This document shows, one piece after another, positions 11,235 through 20,525 of a DNA stretch of 64,000 nt (positions are counted from its first letter, which is position 1; every line of letters starts with the position of its first letter). This stretch comes from Symbiodinium natans (Eukaryota; Sar; Dinophyceae; Suessiales; Symbiodiniaceae). The notes beneath the pieces are model-generated. The model saw only the letters and a program-made list of their open reading frames with translations, made no database searches and was not told the DNA's origin. The translations under genes were made by a program, and so were the position numbers. The DNA lies in the NCBI GenBank assembly GCA_905221605.1, contig CAJNDS010002125.1, forward strand, positions 139,809 to 203,808. Direction: 5' to 3'.

Positions 11235-11680
11235 TTTTCAGGGTCGCTTTTGAGGGCACCGGAGACCCTTCCCCCGCCAGGAGCGAGCCGTCTTGGGCGC
11301 TGTAGTTCACCTGAGCTTGAGGCTTGGAGCTATCTCAGGTGGTGCGGAAGACTTTGCTTGCGTTACAGTTGGTGGTGCGGTTCTTGCCCACACAGGTGCT
11401 ACAATACACAAAACTATACTCCCCTTAGAACCTTAATGAACGTATTACTTTTAATATCCTTTTGGGTTTTATATGAACAAACATATAAAATAAATCCCAA
11501 GGGGGATACAGAAAAAAAGGGGTTTCTGAGGAGCACCCCGGTGGCAGAGACCTTGCTCGCGTCCGGCATGAAGGGAAGCGGAAAGCTGCGCTGGAAGCTC
11601 GTCACCATCTGGCCAGGGGTGTCACAACGGGTGTCTGTGTGTGTGTCACATTCAAACATGATGAGGGTCATGAAGCATTC
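11235..11680 (-). CDS. Two exons around a family C element, unknown product
   Basis: The upstream segment (about 11660-11515) contains PGQMVTSFQRSFPLPFMPD. The downstream one (about 11410-11300) contains APVWARTAPPTVTQAKSSAP and reaches a stop. They are separated by the family C element at 11414-11511. The exact splice phase is unresolved and the product unknown. Confidence 0.4.
11414..11511. mobile_element. Introner-like element, family C (copy 1)
   Basis: Ends CTATACTCCCCTTAGAACC and TCCCAAGGGGGATACAG. Read on either strand, the 3' edge ends in TATAG or ATACAG, so both orientations offer an acceptor. It separates two coding-like segments. Confidence 0.75.
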
Positions 11681-11979
11681 GTGTTTCAGGTTCAGTTGCT
11701 GTTTTACGTTGACTTTCAAAACCCTTCCCACTGCCCAGTGGGGCTAGTTTGGAAAGTCCTAAGTTTAAGCAAATCAACTTCGAGGGTGCCAGGGTAAGAG
11801 TTGGACCACTTGCTGGTAGGGTTTAGGTTTTGTTTTTTTGGGGTTTAGGGTGGAGACTGACTGCCCCTAGTTGCCCCGGCCTGACCCGTGGTCTTCTGGC
11901 CTTGCACCAGCAATGTCTGGCCGATGACCTTGTTGCGCCCATGCCCTCATGGGCTTGTTAGCCCTAGCCCTTTTGCACC

Positions 11980-12056
11980 AAACCCTAAACCCTAAACCCT
12001 AAACCCTAAACCCTAAACCCTAAACCCTAGACCCTAGACCCTAGACCCTAAACCAG
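11980..12056. repeat. Interstitial telomere-like array (CCCTAAA)
   Basis: About ten heptamers, with four consecutive CCCTAGA variants at the right end. Confidence 0.95.
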
Positions 12057-12079
12057 ATGTTCCATGGAATGTCACGTCC

Positions 12080-12193
12080 GGACGCTTAGATGCCGAAGGA
12101 CCCGAACTTCGTTTAGAGTCGCATCGTGTAGCTTCCAAGCAGCTTTCACGTTCAATGGCTCGTCACCGTCCCCGCTCCGGTGCATGCTGTATC
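12080..12193 (-). CDS. C-terminal exon candidate, unknown product
   Basis: Open from a possible ATG at about 12184 to a TGA near 12080, including KAAWKLHDATLNEVRVLRHL. Strong codon-like character, no family recognised. Confidence 0.4.
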
Positions 12194-12314
12194 CTGAGGC
12201 TGTAACAATAACAAGAATGCTGATCATGACAAAATGAAAACAACCAATGGTGGAAACAATAGTATAGTAGGAAAAAGTCTCGTCAAATCATACTAGTCTA
12301 CGCTAGTCAGCATC

Positions 12315-12545
12315 TCACCACACATCCGCAAGGAAGAGTTTCTTCCACGCCCAAAAAGGCTCCGCTGGCAAAACTCTATGCTTCCCATCGGCACGCGCAT
12401 TCCTTGGGGGTGAGTGGGTGGTCTCCGAACCCCAGAAAGAAGATTCGAAGGCACTGCCCAGGCACCCCCTTTCAGACACAATGCAGGCACCAAGGCACCT
12501 TGCACCCCTTCCTCCACCCCCCGGAATCCCTTTTGCAACCCTCAA
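12315..12545 (-). CDS. Exon candidate, unknown product
   Basis: A 76-codon frame; the part from about 12500 downstream (RCLGACIVSERGCLGSAFES) is protein-like. An alternative frame of 81 codons overlaps. No domain recognised. Confidence 0.3.
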   Translation of the reverse strand: MRVAKGIPGGGGRGARCLGACIVSERGCLGSAFESSFWGSETTHSPPRNARADGKHRVLPAEPFWAWKKLFLADVW

Positions 12546-12594
12546 GAAACCCTAAACCCTAAACCCTAAACCCCAAACCCCAAACCCTAAACCC

Positions 12595-12720
12595 ACAAAA
12601 ATGTTCGAGGGCATCCGAAAGTTGATTGTTGGCTTTTGTTGTAGGGGCCACACGACATTCAACATTGAAAGCTGCCACGAAGCAGTCGTGTCTTTTTGGG
12701 GTTTAGGCCTCTTCATGAGC
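12595..12720 (-). CDS. Exon candidate, unknown product
   Basis: Open segment including TASWQLSMLNVVWPLQQKPT, followed by CCCTAAA repeats at its downstream edge. Confidence 0.35.
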
Positions 12721-12849
12721 ACGAGCCCAAAGCGCCAAGCCACCCCCTTGGTTCATTCATATTGGTTGTTTTTGTTTTGCCACCAAGCAGACCTGCCAAA
12801 CCGGGTTTAGGGTTTGGGGTCTAGGGTTCTAAGGTTTAGGGTAATACAT

Positions 12850-13046
12850 CCGTACACAGATCCACAAGCACTTCGGGTCTCGCAACACCTGAGTGGCCCA
12901 AGCGCCTGAATCCCCGAAGCTAAAGCCAGAAGAGGCGTTTTAATGATCTTAACCAGTACTGTTACCAATATTTCAAGATGATCTGGTTCTTCAAGCTGCT
13001 CGATATGAATAGTAGCGACATAATTTAACAGCCTGAACACTACCAA
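12850..13046 (-). CDS. Exon candidate, unknown product
   Basis: Open segment including QLEEPDHLEILVTVLVKIIK followed by a Cys-containing tail (RCCETRSACGS). Protein-like, no family assigned. Confidence 0.35.
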
Positions 13047-13276
13047 CTATACTAGTGTCCTATCTATCCAGTCATTTCCGCGACAGGGGAGGGGCTCCTC
13101 TCAGCACTCCCTGCAGTCGAGGAGCCGGGTAGAGACGCCCGAAGCCGAAAGTGTCCGTTGTCCACACCTTCGTCCAAACTCCGTGGAGGCTTCTACATGG
13201 GTTCTACGCGCTTTTGTAGTTGGGGAAAGAATGGAAATCCAGAAGCCCTAAGCCCCCAAACTTCCTTAAGCCCCCT

Positions 13277-13366
13277 AAACCCTAAACCCTAAACCCTAAA
13301 CCCTAAACCCTAAACCCTAAACCCTAAACCCTAAACCCTAAACCCTAAACCCTAAACCCTAAACCA
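13277..13366. repeat. Interstitial telomere-like array (CCCTAAA)
   Basis: About 13 uninterrupted CCCTAAA units. Confidence 0.97.
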
Positions 13367-13489
13367 ACATCAGGTTCGGGGTTGCTGGCCTCAGGTTTTG
13401 GGGCCCGTCTCTGGGGGTTGCTGTCTAGCCTCGACTGGCTGCTAGATTGGTATAAGGATGGTCGGGGTCCACGTGCATAGACACACACA

Positions 13490-13519
13490 TATACATATGT
13501 ATATATATATATATATATG

Positions 13520-13556
<37 letters not shown>

Positions 13557-13671
13557 TGTATTTTTATTTTCTTACATTATATTATATTATATTATATTAT
13601 ATTATATTATATTATATTATATTATATTATATTATATTATATTATATTATATTATATTATATTATATATGT
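13490..13671. repeat. AT dinucleotide and ATTAT pentanucleotide microsatellite
   Basis: (AT)n is followed by about 20 units of ATTAT/TATTA. The frames through it are artefacts. The stretch from here to 14590 otherwise holds only short telomere-like runs and element fragments. Confidence 0.95.
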
Positions 13672-14060
13672 AAACATTCATAAAGGCAATTATGTAGGTG
13701 TGTAGATGTGAAAAAGGACAGGAGCAGTTGCAAAAGATGGTCGGATCAGAAAGTCGGTCACAAAACTCGTGGCAGTTGTAGAACTTGTGCTCCATGCCGT
13801 TTCGCCGCATGCTTCATGTTGGGGACGTTCAAAGGGTTTAGGGTTTAGGGTTTAGGGTTCCCGGTAGCAACCCCCACACTCAGAAGTGAAACGCAAAAAC
13901 CGAAGCCTGCGAAGCACCTGAGCTCCCTCTTGCCACTCCCCTTCCCCCTCCAATGGTTCTCCCTGTTGTGGTCGATGAAACACACAAACTTGCAGGGATA
14001 AATTTCTCATAATACCAGTGTCAGGAGGTTAAGCAGGCTTTGAAGCCACTTGGGGTAGTT

Positions 14061-14130
14061 GCATGGTCCCTCAATATGGGCCCCTAAAAGGGGACCCCTT
14101 AGAAACCCCTCCTATACCCAAACCACCCTC
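14061..14130. mobile_element. Family G element, left part
   Basis: ATGGTCCCTCAATATGGGCCCCTAAAAGGGGACCCCTT matches the left half of the complete copy at 28175-28290 (shown here only by its coordinates and key GGTCCC...GGGGACCCC palindrome). Confidence 0.4.
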
Positions 14131-14345
14131 AAAAAGCTCTAAGTTGCACGGCCCGCTATCCCTAAACTCTAAACCCTAAACCTGAACCCTGAACCCTAAA
14201 CCCTAAACCCCAAACCCTACACCCTGTGCGCGGCTGCGAGGCTGGTCTGGAAGCCTCCGCTGCCCGACTGCATTGCGGGCACCAGGTGCTTTCCAAAGTC
14301 TTTCCTCGGAAGTCTGGGTTCGGGGTTTAAGGCTGTATAGGGAGT

Positions 14346-14457
14346 CTACTGCTGTTTGCGCAAAAGAAGCCCACAAGCATTTTTGAAAAAAAAAACAGAT
14401 TGTCCGTGTAAGCGTAATCTAGGGATTACTTTTGGGGGTTCTTAAGCACATCGCAGT
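14346..14457. mobile_element. Introner-like element, family B (copy 2)
   Basis: Left end CTACTGCTGTTTGCGCAAAAG, interior A run, right end GGGGGTTCTTAAGCACATCG. Both arms match family B with several changes. Confidence 0.55.
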
Positions 14458-14595
14458 TTTAGAATAACCTGTGCGAAGATGGTAGGAATGATGGAAGCAT
14501 AACAAGCGAGGAAGGAATTCTAGAAGGCTGCTGAAGACTTCTTGACTGACATTTCAGACCATGGTACCCTCAGGCCCCACCCCCACCCTAAACCC

Positions 14596-14624
14596 TTTTG
14601 AGCAACGGACTTGGAGGCTGCCGG
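14596..14624. repeat. Conserved 3'-flank motif of the retrogene family
   Basis: TTTTGAGCAACGGACTTGGAGGCTGCCGG. Near-copies lie at 58391-58420 (downstream of retrogene 2) and 15714-15741. It begins immediately after CCCTAAACCC. Confidence 0.7.
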
Positions 14625-14752
14625 GAAACATGCAACTTCTCAGAAGTTGCATCACGCAATCTGACACAAGCTGTGCTACATGGCTCGTGCATCACAAGGC
14701 ATGAACTAAAGCTGACATGACCTAAAGGTAAAAACACAAGTCACACACTCAC

Positions 14753-15289
14753 TCATCCATCTTTACATTCCTGTAGGCACTGCAATCGTTCTGCTCTCCT
14801 TCTTTGCTTCATTTCCATTTGATGTTTCCTATGCTGGTCAAGCAGGAACTCATGATTTCCTTCCTGTAGGTCCTGCGGGCTCTCATGAAGATGTTGCGAT
14901 GTTGCGACGTTGCTTGCCCGAGCAGTAGTCCCAACTTCTGGCAGACATACATCCGTGGAGACTTTCATACCATGCACCAGCGCCCGAGTCTGAGCAGTCT
15001 TCAACACTCGTTCAGCAACAGCCTTGCACTCCATCTCAGTGCAAATGTTTGCTTCGGTTTGCATGGACACGTCGGCAAAATGCTGCGTCTTGCGATCTTG
15101 CAGAGCATCATACAGCCTGATGACCTGGCTTTGGGCAACAGCTTCATCCGGATGGACATGTTTACAAAATCCTGTCCGAACGCAGTGTAACGTGGACTTC
15201 AGGTGCTCTGTCACACTTGGCACCTCCATCTTGGAGGATCCAAGGCGTAGGCAACACAGGACATCAACCGTCGCTCCATTGCGGCTCAC
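14753..15289 (-). CDS. Retroposed gene family member 1, unknown product
   Basis: 178 codons, intronless. It aligns along its length with the genes at 58597-59247 and 60084-60827. Shared features: an N-terminal Cys/Leu/Arg stretch (CCLRLGSSKM...), L-x-x-TL about 20 residues on, a central SMQTEANICTEMECKAVAER block with an invariant Thr-x-x-(Glu/Gln)-Cys, and a basic helical C-terminus (RKHQMEMKQRRRAERLQCLQ). Fifty nt upstream of the ATG is GCTCAAG, the last 7 nt of the dinoflagellate spliced leader, then CCCTAAA repeats. This suggests a reintegrated cDNA. Function unknown; the Met-Gln-Thr-Glu piece resembles short linear docking motifs, but that is speculation. Confidence 0.7.
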   Translation of the reverse strand: MSRNGATVDVLCCLRLGSSKMEVPSVTEHLKSTLHCVRTGFCKHVHPDEAVAQSQVIRLYDALQDRKTQHFADVSMQTEANICTEMECKAVAERVLKTAQTRALVHGMKVSTDVCLPEVGTTARASNVATSQHLHESPQDLQEGNHEFLLDQHRKHQMEMKQRRRAERLQCLQECKDG

Positions 15290-15338
15290 TGGGGGAATGC
15301 ATGAATTGAGATTTTGCCAGATTATCGTAGCAGAAATC

Positions 15339-15345
15339 CTTGAGC
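15339..15345 (-). other. Possible spliced-leader remnant (GCTCAAG)
   Basis: Only 7 nt, so weak by itself. It is supported by position: 50 nt before the ATG and abutting telomere-like repeats, as in retrogenes 2 and 3. Confidence 0.45.
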
Positions 15346-15406
15346 TAAACCCTAAACCCTAAACCCTGAACCCTAGACCCTAAACCCTAAACCCTTAACC
15401 CTAGAG

Positions 15407-15517
15407 GTATGTCGGAGGCGGGCGGGTTCCATGAGCCGAGCCGCAGCAGCCCGCGGAAGAGGTCCGGCTGCTCAAATTCCAGGGGCTCCTCTATCATCTG
15501 GGGCCCCTCCGACATCC
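15407..15517 (-). CDS. Possible first exon, unknown product
   Basis: Starts with ATG at 15517 and stays open for 36 codons (PQMIEEPLEFEQPDLFRGLL), then runs into CCCTAGA/CCCTAAA repeats. Too short to name. Placed between two telomere-like arrays. Confidence 0.35.
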
Positions 15518-15607
15518 TGGCAGATGAGAGAGGGTTTAGGGTTTAGGGTTTAGGGTTTAGGGTTTAGGGTTTGATCAGAGAGGTCCTCAGCCCTTCTGAG
15601 GGGCTGA

Positions 15608-15692
15608 GTTCCCTAGCCAAAAAAAAAGGTTAACTTTGCTTTTATAGTAGGAATTGTATATAACCAAAAAGGTCAAAGGTTAACTACCTAGC
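15608..15692. mobile_element. Introner-like element, family D (copy 1)
   Basis: Core AAAAAGGTTAAC...AAAAAGGTCAAAGGTTAAC with CTAGC/CTAGC ends. Family D also at 22094, 43077 and 47409. Confidence 0.6.
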
Positions 15693-15713
15693 CCCTATAA
15701 GCTGTTAAGCCCT

Positions 15714-15741
15714 CTTGAGCAGCGGACTTTGAGGCTGCCGG
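15714..15741. repeat. Orphan copy of the retrogene 3'-flank motif
   Basis: CTTGAGCAGCGGACTTTGAGGCTGCCGG, matching 14596-14624 and 58391-58420, without an adjacent paralogue ORF. Probably the remnant of another, degraded copy. Confidence 0.5.
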
Positions 15742-15859
15742 CACGCATGCTTCATCACACAGTCTCACACACAAAGCACCTAGTCACCCAAGTCTCCATC
15801 CTAAACCCTGAACCTTAGGTCTTCTTCTCCACGCAGGAGCAGAGGTCTTTAGGCTTTTG

Positions 15860-17781
15860 GGTATGTGCTGTGCCATCGGTCCCGATGTCCTAGGGGGCGA
15901 CCCTTTGAAACCTGTAATCCTACCATGCGTGCTGTAGGATGCAGCAACACCGTTCCACACAGTTCCCTGAAAAGTCTCATACCATCTTGGAAAACCATCT
16001 TTCGCCTTCCTCCCCTTTCCCCAAGGCTGTGCTGGGAAAACTTGTAAAGCTTATAAAGAGCTTCTGCAAAGATCCCAACCCTGAACCCGAAACCCTAAAC
16101 CCTGCATGGGGTGGGGGTGGGGGGGGGGTGGGGGGGGTGGGGGGGGGGTGGGGGGGGGGTGGGTGGGGGGGGGGGGGGGGTGTGGGGGGGGGGGGGGTGG
16201 GGGGGGGTGGGGGGGGGGGGTGGGGGGGGGGGGGGTGGGGGGGGGGGGTGGGGGGTGGGGGGGGTGTGGGGGGGGGGGGGGGGGGGGGGGGGGGGTGGGG
16301 GGGTGGGGGGGGGGGGGGGGGTGTGGGGGGGGGGCTGGGGGGTGGGGGAAGGGTCCTCGGCTCAGGGCCACGGAGCATGTCTCGCAGCGCAAGGCCCAGA
16401 TCCGAGTCCATCAGCGGGCCCAAGTTAATCACCACCGGCTTGCCTGTACTTACTTGAATTGGGGTTCAGGGGTATTTGGGGCTACTCAACTATAGGGTTT
16501 AGGGTTTAGGGCTTCCAGAATACCATGGGAAGCAAGGGCGTATGGTGTGTGAAAACCAAAAAACACCGCTCATCAACACTCTAAATCCTAAACCCCAAAC
16601 CCTAAACCCCTAAAACCCTAAGACCCTTTAAGGGGTTCTGACGTTGAGGGTAAGAGAGGGGCCAGGTCGATGGCACTGCGCGGCACCCGCAGCCCGGACC
16701 ATGCCTTTTTCCCACTTGAAGGTTCATGGGTAGCTGTAAAGAAGGGTTTTCAGTACCATCCTCGAGGTTATCATATAGGCTGCCTTACTTAGAGCCCTAC
16801 TCTTCTCTAGCCATGAACCTTCAAGAAGGGCACGCCGTCCTCGAAGCTGTCGTCGCTTCGTGGCTTCGGGTTTCGCACACTGCGAAACCGTCATTGCTGT
16901 TGGACGTCTGGGCTAACATGGTCTCTCACTGCTCGGGGTCTACGGGCATAGTTGGGTTTCTCTTTGTTTGGGGCTGTAGGCGCTAGCCCCTCCGATCATG
17001 GATTTGCTTTGTGTTGCGGCCAGCTCTTGGGGATTCCCAATTCCGAGGTTTCGCCAAAAGGGGCCTTCTAAGGCTTCAATGGCGAGGAGGTCGACTGTGC
17101 ATGCCCTTGGGGTGGTGTGGGAGTTCTCCTGGGGATGTGTCTTGGAGTGGCTATACTCCCCTTAGAACCTTAACAAAAAATACTAGTTTAGTATCCTCTT
17201 GGGTCTTATAAAAACAAAAATCATTCCCAAGGGGGGATACAGGTGGTTTACTGAGATTTTACAGTGTGCTTGGCATGGACTCAGAAGGCCAGGCATTCAC
17301 AGGGGGGCAGGACCTGGCCGAAGGTTCTGGCAACCTTACCACCTCATCCAAACACTAAACCCTAAACCCTAAACCCTAAACTCCCCGGACCACCTCATCC
17401 TCAAGCTGAAAGCCTAAGATGAAACCCCAAGCTGCTGCTGAGATGGCCAGCAGCCATATGCGGGGGTTTATGATCATCAGGGACCCCGAATAGAGACTCC
17501 CCCGAATGGTAGGATCCATTTGTAATCATGACCCCAAAAAGGTACCCCTGTTGCATCCAGGCCTCTTCCACTAAGGTACCCCTAAATATCGTAACGCCCC
17601 CCCCATATGTTGCAAGCCGCAATGCCATAACCAAACCCTCACGCTCTGTGACGCGGCGTGGTGGCAGCTCGCCTGGGCGGAAGGGCAGCTCATCCACATC
17701 AGTCTGCGACCAAGCCGAAGGCAGAAGCAGCGGAAGCAGTAGACGCTTCCAGTTGAGTCGCTGCATGGGAGCTGCTCCCAT
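15860..17781 (-). CDS. Multi-exon gene for a secreted or membrane protein, family unknown
   Basis: The first exon (17781 to about 17610) opens with a signal-peptide-like N-terminus: basic KR, then LLLPLLLPSAWS from a Met at 17781 or 17766. An inverted-repeat intron (17455-17609) follows. Exon 2 (about 17454-17389) contains LLAISAAAWGFILGFQLEDE, a likely membrane segment. A telomere-repeat intron (17338-17400) follows. Further segments: 17150-17000 (VDLLAIEALEGPFWRNLGIG), 16870-16819 (SDDSFEDGVPFLK), 16714-16640 (WEKGMVRAAGAAQ), 16435-16355 (GKPVVINLGPLMDSDLGLAL) and 16035-15860 (FPRWYETFQGTVWNGVAASY). The join at the family N intron is exact; others are uncertain, and more than one gene may be involved. 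Confidence 0.45.
16104..16345. repeat. 240-bp G-rich tract (G4-G15 runs separated by T)
   Basis: Almost pure G broken by single T. It gives long poly-Gly/Trp frames on plus and poly-Pro frames on minus. Strong quadruplex potential, and its length is likely uncertain in assemblies. It separates two coding-like segments of the minus-strand gene. Confidence 0.95.
16715..16825 (-). mobile_element. Introner-like element, family N (copy 2), acting as a GT-AG intron
   Basis: Perfect 15-bp inverted ends: CTTGAAGGTTCATGG (16715-16729) and CCATGAACCTTCAAG (16811-16825). Read on minus, an intron from GTTCATGG (16818) to CTTCAAG (16715), 104 nt, joins VPFLK to WEKGM in frame. This is the cleanest intron-equals-element case in the window. 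Confidence 0.75.
17151..17242. mobile_element. Introner-like element, family C (copy 2)
   Basis: Ends CTATACTCCCCTTAGAACC and TTCCCAAGGGGGGATACAG, flanked by GTGG on both sides (target-site duplication GTGG). Confidence 0.8.
17338..17400 (-). repeat. Telomere-repeat insertion flanked by a 12-bp duplication
   Basis: ACCACCTCATCC occurs at 17338-17349 and 17389-17400, enclosing four CCCTAAA-type units. On minus the duplicated stretch codes for part of the EDEVV exon edge, and excision of one copy plus the array keeps the frame open (EDEVV to RLPEPSARS). Confidence 0.65.
17455..17609. mobile_element. Inverted-repeat intron-like element (family P)
   Basis: Ends CATATGCGGGGG and CCCCCCCCATATG. 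It separates the signal-peptide exon from the hydrophobic exon on minus. GGGGTACC/GGTACCCC repeats lie inside. Confidence 0.5.
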
Positions 17782-18136
17782 TGCGAGGACAATCCTAAAG
17801 TCTTAAAGTCGTTAGAGCGAGCCCTAAAACCAGCATGAGATCCTCTTCTTGAGCTCCGGACAGGCTCCTGACGTGCTGCCATATACCCTGTGGCACCTGA
17901 ACGCCGAACCATAAACTTCGTAAGCCCAGACCACCAAAACCCTAAACCCTAAACCCTAAACCCCGTGCACCGGTAAGCCCGAAAACCCCCAGATAAACTG
18001 ACAACCTGAACAGGTCCGCCGCAGCTGGAGAGCAGAATGCAGCAAAGTGCGGGAAGGTTTTTGTTTCTGCATCCTCGGACATGACATGAAGAGAGGTTCA
18101 GGGTCTAAAGGGGAGCCTCCTCCACCTCCTCAGTGC

Positions 18137-18214
18137 CTGACCAGGAGGTGGAGAGTTGAGATCAACATCAGGCGACTACCGAAGTCCTTGTCTGGAGTCT
18201 CGCCCAGGGCCTAC
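18137..18214 (-). CDS. C-terminal exon candidate, unknown product
   Basis: After an acceptor-like CGCGTAG, 25 open codons (DKDFGSRLMLISTLHLLVRH) to a TGA. No family recognised. Confidence 0.3.
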
Positions 18215-18589
18215 GCGCGTTTTAGAGGGGGTTTCTGGCTTCGGGGATGTTGAGGGACTCTCGGGCCGAAAAGCATTTTTCATGCAAGTGTCGAGAGTCA
18301 ATGTGCGGGTGAAACGTTCAAGCCAGCAATGTTAGCGTACCGCATACCTTCATGCGCGCGGCTGTCTTTGGAAGCCGCCGCCTTTTGCATTAGCCTGAGG
18401 GGACTGCAAGAGAAGCAGCCTTGCAGGACGGATGCGCCGAGTGCCTCGGGTTGCGCCTCTCTGGCCCTTTACGCGGGCCCCACCACCCTGAACCCTAAAA
18501 AGCCCAAAAGACATATACCGTATACCCTAAAACGATAAACCTTAAAAGCAAACCCTAAAACCCTGAACCTTTTTCAACCTAAGGAGCAC

Positions 18590-18690
18590 CGGTGCAGCTT
18601 GGCATGCCAGTCGGCGCCGGGGGCAACAATCGCGCCCGAGGCCAACACGGCTACCCAGACGAATCCCCAAGCATTGGGGGTGGCAGGTGT
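18590..18690 (-). CDS. Exon candidate with a hydrophobic segment
   Basis: On minus, AWGFVWVAVLASGAIVAPGA could span a membrane and is followed by a basic Cys-containing tail. The plus strand is also open here (Gly/Asn-rich), so strand is not certain. Confidence 0.3.
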
Positions 18691-18712
18691 TTCGGGCTTA
18701 GGGGGTTTATTT

Positions 18713-18835
18713 GACCCTAAACCCTAAACCCTAAACCCTAAACCCTAAACCCTAAACCCTAAACCCTAAACCCTAAACCCTAAACCCTAAACCCCTAAAC
18801 CCTAAACCCTAGATAGGGTTTAGGGTTTAGGGTTG
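18713..18835. repeat. Interstitial telomere-like array with orientation switch
   Basis: About 13 CCCTAAA units, then the junction CCCTAGATAGGGTTTAGGG where the orientation flips to TTTAGGG for about three units: a head-to-head inversion. Confidence 0.95.
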
Positions 18836-18884
18836 GTTGTGGGTGCTTCTATCGAGTCCGTGGTCCATTGGTGCTCAGTATGGC

Positions 18885-19186
18885 TAGCAGGGAGCTGAGG
18901 CCCGCTTTACTTCACCAAAGCCCCTTAGAATGGCACCGGGGGGGACGAAGATCTCTGATGGAGCAGTCGAGTCTACTACTAGCTGCTTAAGAACCCACAA
19001 AAAACACAAGATAACAACCCCCATCTTGCCCTCATAAGGAAGCTTGCTATTTTTTCTTGCGGGGGTTCTTAAGCAAACCGTAGCATAGCTTAAGGTTTAA
19101 GTAGGGTTCGGGCATACATGTGTTGATCTAGGGACTGCAGGAGGACAATGTCGGCAAATTCCCCACACATGGACCCCGAACTGCCA
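18885..19186 (-). CDS. Two exons split by a family B element, unknown product
   Basis: The upstream exon starts with ATG at 19186 and reads GEFADIVLLQSLDQHMYART. It is interrupted by the family B element at 18973-19083. The downstream segment (about 18970-18885) reads SEIFVPPGAILRGFGEVKRA and ends at TAG. Good coding character on both sides of the element. Product not recognised. Confidence 0.45.
18973..19083. mobile_element. Introner-like element, family B (copy 3)
   Basis: Ends CTACTACTAGCTGCTTAAG and GGGGGTTCTTAAGCAAACCG, with a CCTCATAAGGAAG mid-palindrome typical of the family. Confidence 0.7.
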
Positions 19187-19251
19187 AACATCCTTATTGC
19201 AGGAAGTCTCGGGCCCCCCCCGCACATTTTTTTGGAAACCCGGCTTAGGGT

Positions 19252-19509
19252 TTAGGGTTTAGGGGGGCGAAATAGGTCCCTGTTGCCAGACTTTGGGGGC
19301 ATCTTCATGGGGAGGGGGATCCGTCCTTCGGCGATTACCGGGCACTTGAAATTTTTGGGACAAAGCTTGCCCGTAGAAAGGGTCCTAAACCTCAGAGGAG
19401 CCACGCACGCCAAAAGTGCCCAAAAGGTTTCGTGAGCTTGGGGTGCGAAACCCCTACACCTCTTGGTTGCATCAGGCCTGTGAGCAAACAGCAACAAAAC
19501 CCTAAACAA
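19252..19509 (-). CDS. Single-exon candidate, unknown product
   Basis: 85-codon frame with FAHRPDATKRCRGFAPQAHE and a basic C-terminal half (CPVIAEGRIPLPMKMPPKSG). It ends in telomere-derived codons, so the true 3' edge is earlier. No domain recognised. Confidence 0.35.
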   Translation of the reverse strand: MFRVLLLFAHRPDATKRCRGFAPQAHETFWALLACVAPLRFRTLSTGKLCPKNFKCPVIAEGRIPLPMKMPPKSGNRDLFRPPKP

Positions 19510-19752
19510 CCCCTAAAACCCCTAAGCCCCTCCCTGAAGGCTTAGGCAAGGAGACATACGGATTAGTCTGTGCCGACTTTGGGCTGAGTTCCGCGAATTC
19601 CTGGGCAAAACTCACCGCTGAAGCAGCCTTTCCGAGTGCACTCTCTCATTGACCCCCCCCTTGCTGGGCAAAACGAAGCTGACACATACGACGTGCTTAG
19701 GGTTTAGGGTTTAGGGTTTTTTCCTTACACCCCCTCGTCCCCCCCCTCAAAA

Positions 19753-20277
19753 GCTGCTGCCTCTTGCAGAACGGCCATCCTCTCTTATGAAGACAGAGTC
19801 TATAGTGAGCTTGGAACCCCCAGCCAAAAATCCTAATTTCAGCTGTTGCTTAGGAATTCGAACACCCAAAACAATAGCAACTAATCCCAAGTATCCCTAA
19901 GCAGAAAGCTGTTGCTTAGGAACTACAGTACCTAGAAGGGTCCGAGGCGCAAGCCGCAGAGGTGCCCTATTGACGCTCCAGCGGTGTAGCTCCCGCCTTC
20001 TCATCGGGAGAAAGGCCCAATAGGAGCTGGTGCCAAGTATCATCAGATCTTGAAATCCCTGGTTTCAAGAGACCAGTAGCTATCCCCCTACCCCCCCCCC
20101 CCCCCCCCCCCCACCCCTTGAAACCTGGGGTGTGAGGTGTTTTTTTACTGGACTGCATTTTGCCCGCGGCCATTCGAGCCGGGATTCGAAGGTCGGATGA
20201 TCCAATCAGAAATGTGTCGACCCAGCGGAGACTCAGCGAAGTTGTACCAGAACCGAGGTGATGTCGTCCTCGGCCAG
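19753..20277 (-). CDS. Three exon candidates of one gene, unknown product
   Basis: Segments at about 20277-20150 (RFWYNFAESPLGRHISDWII), 20080-19975 (SRSDDTWHQLLLGLSPDEKA) and 19817-19753 (KLTIDSVFIREDGRSARGSS, then stop). The last two are separated by the family H element. A poly-C tract (20090-20112) separates the first two. No domain identified. Confidence 0.4.
19826..19930. mobile_element. Introner-like element, family H (copy 1)
   Basis: Contains CAGCTGTTGCTTAGGAATTCGAACACC and a second, inverted-plus-direct copy of the GTTGCTTAGGAA arm at its right end. Relatives at 25082 and 37220. Confidence 0.5.
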
Positions 20278-20434
20278 GCTTTAGTAGGCTTTAGACAATG
20301 AAGAGCACATGATGACGACCGATGCTCTTAACTTCACTTATTCCTCCATCTGTGTATATATATGTGTGTATGTATAGAGAAAGAATCATGAGGGTATGCA
20401 GATGTTTGCTTGCAGAAGACACACCCCACAAGCC

Positions 20435-20436
<2 letters not shown>

Positions 20437-20523
<87 letters not shown>

Positions 20524-20525
20524 CT
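20437..20525. repeat. CTG trinucleotide microsatellite (about 29 units)
   Basis: (CTG)n, which is CAG on minus. It may encode polyGln on minus or polyAla on plus, but no exon context is certain. Confidence 0.97.

Noticed and set aside
15977-16495. Gly-rich and Pro-rich frames of 105-172 codons
   Set aside because: Composed of the G-run tract at 16104-16345. Only the flanks (16435-16355 and 16035-15860, minus) have coding character and are reported separately.
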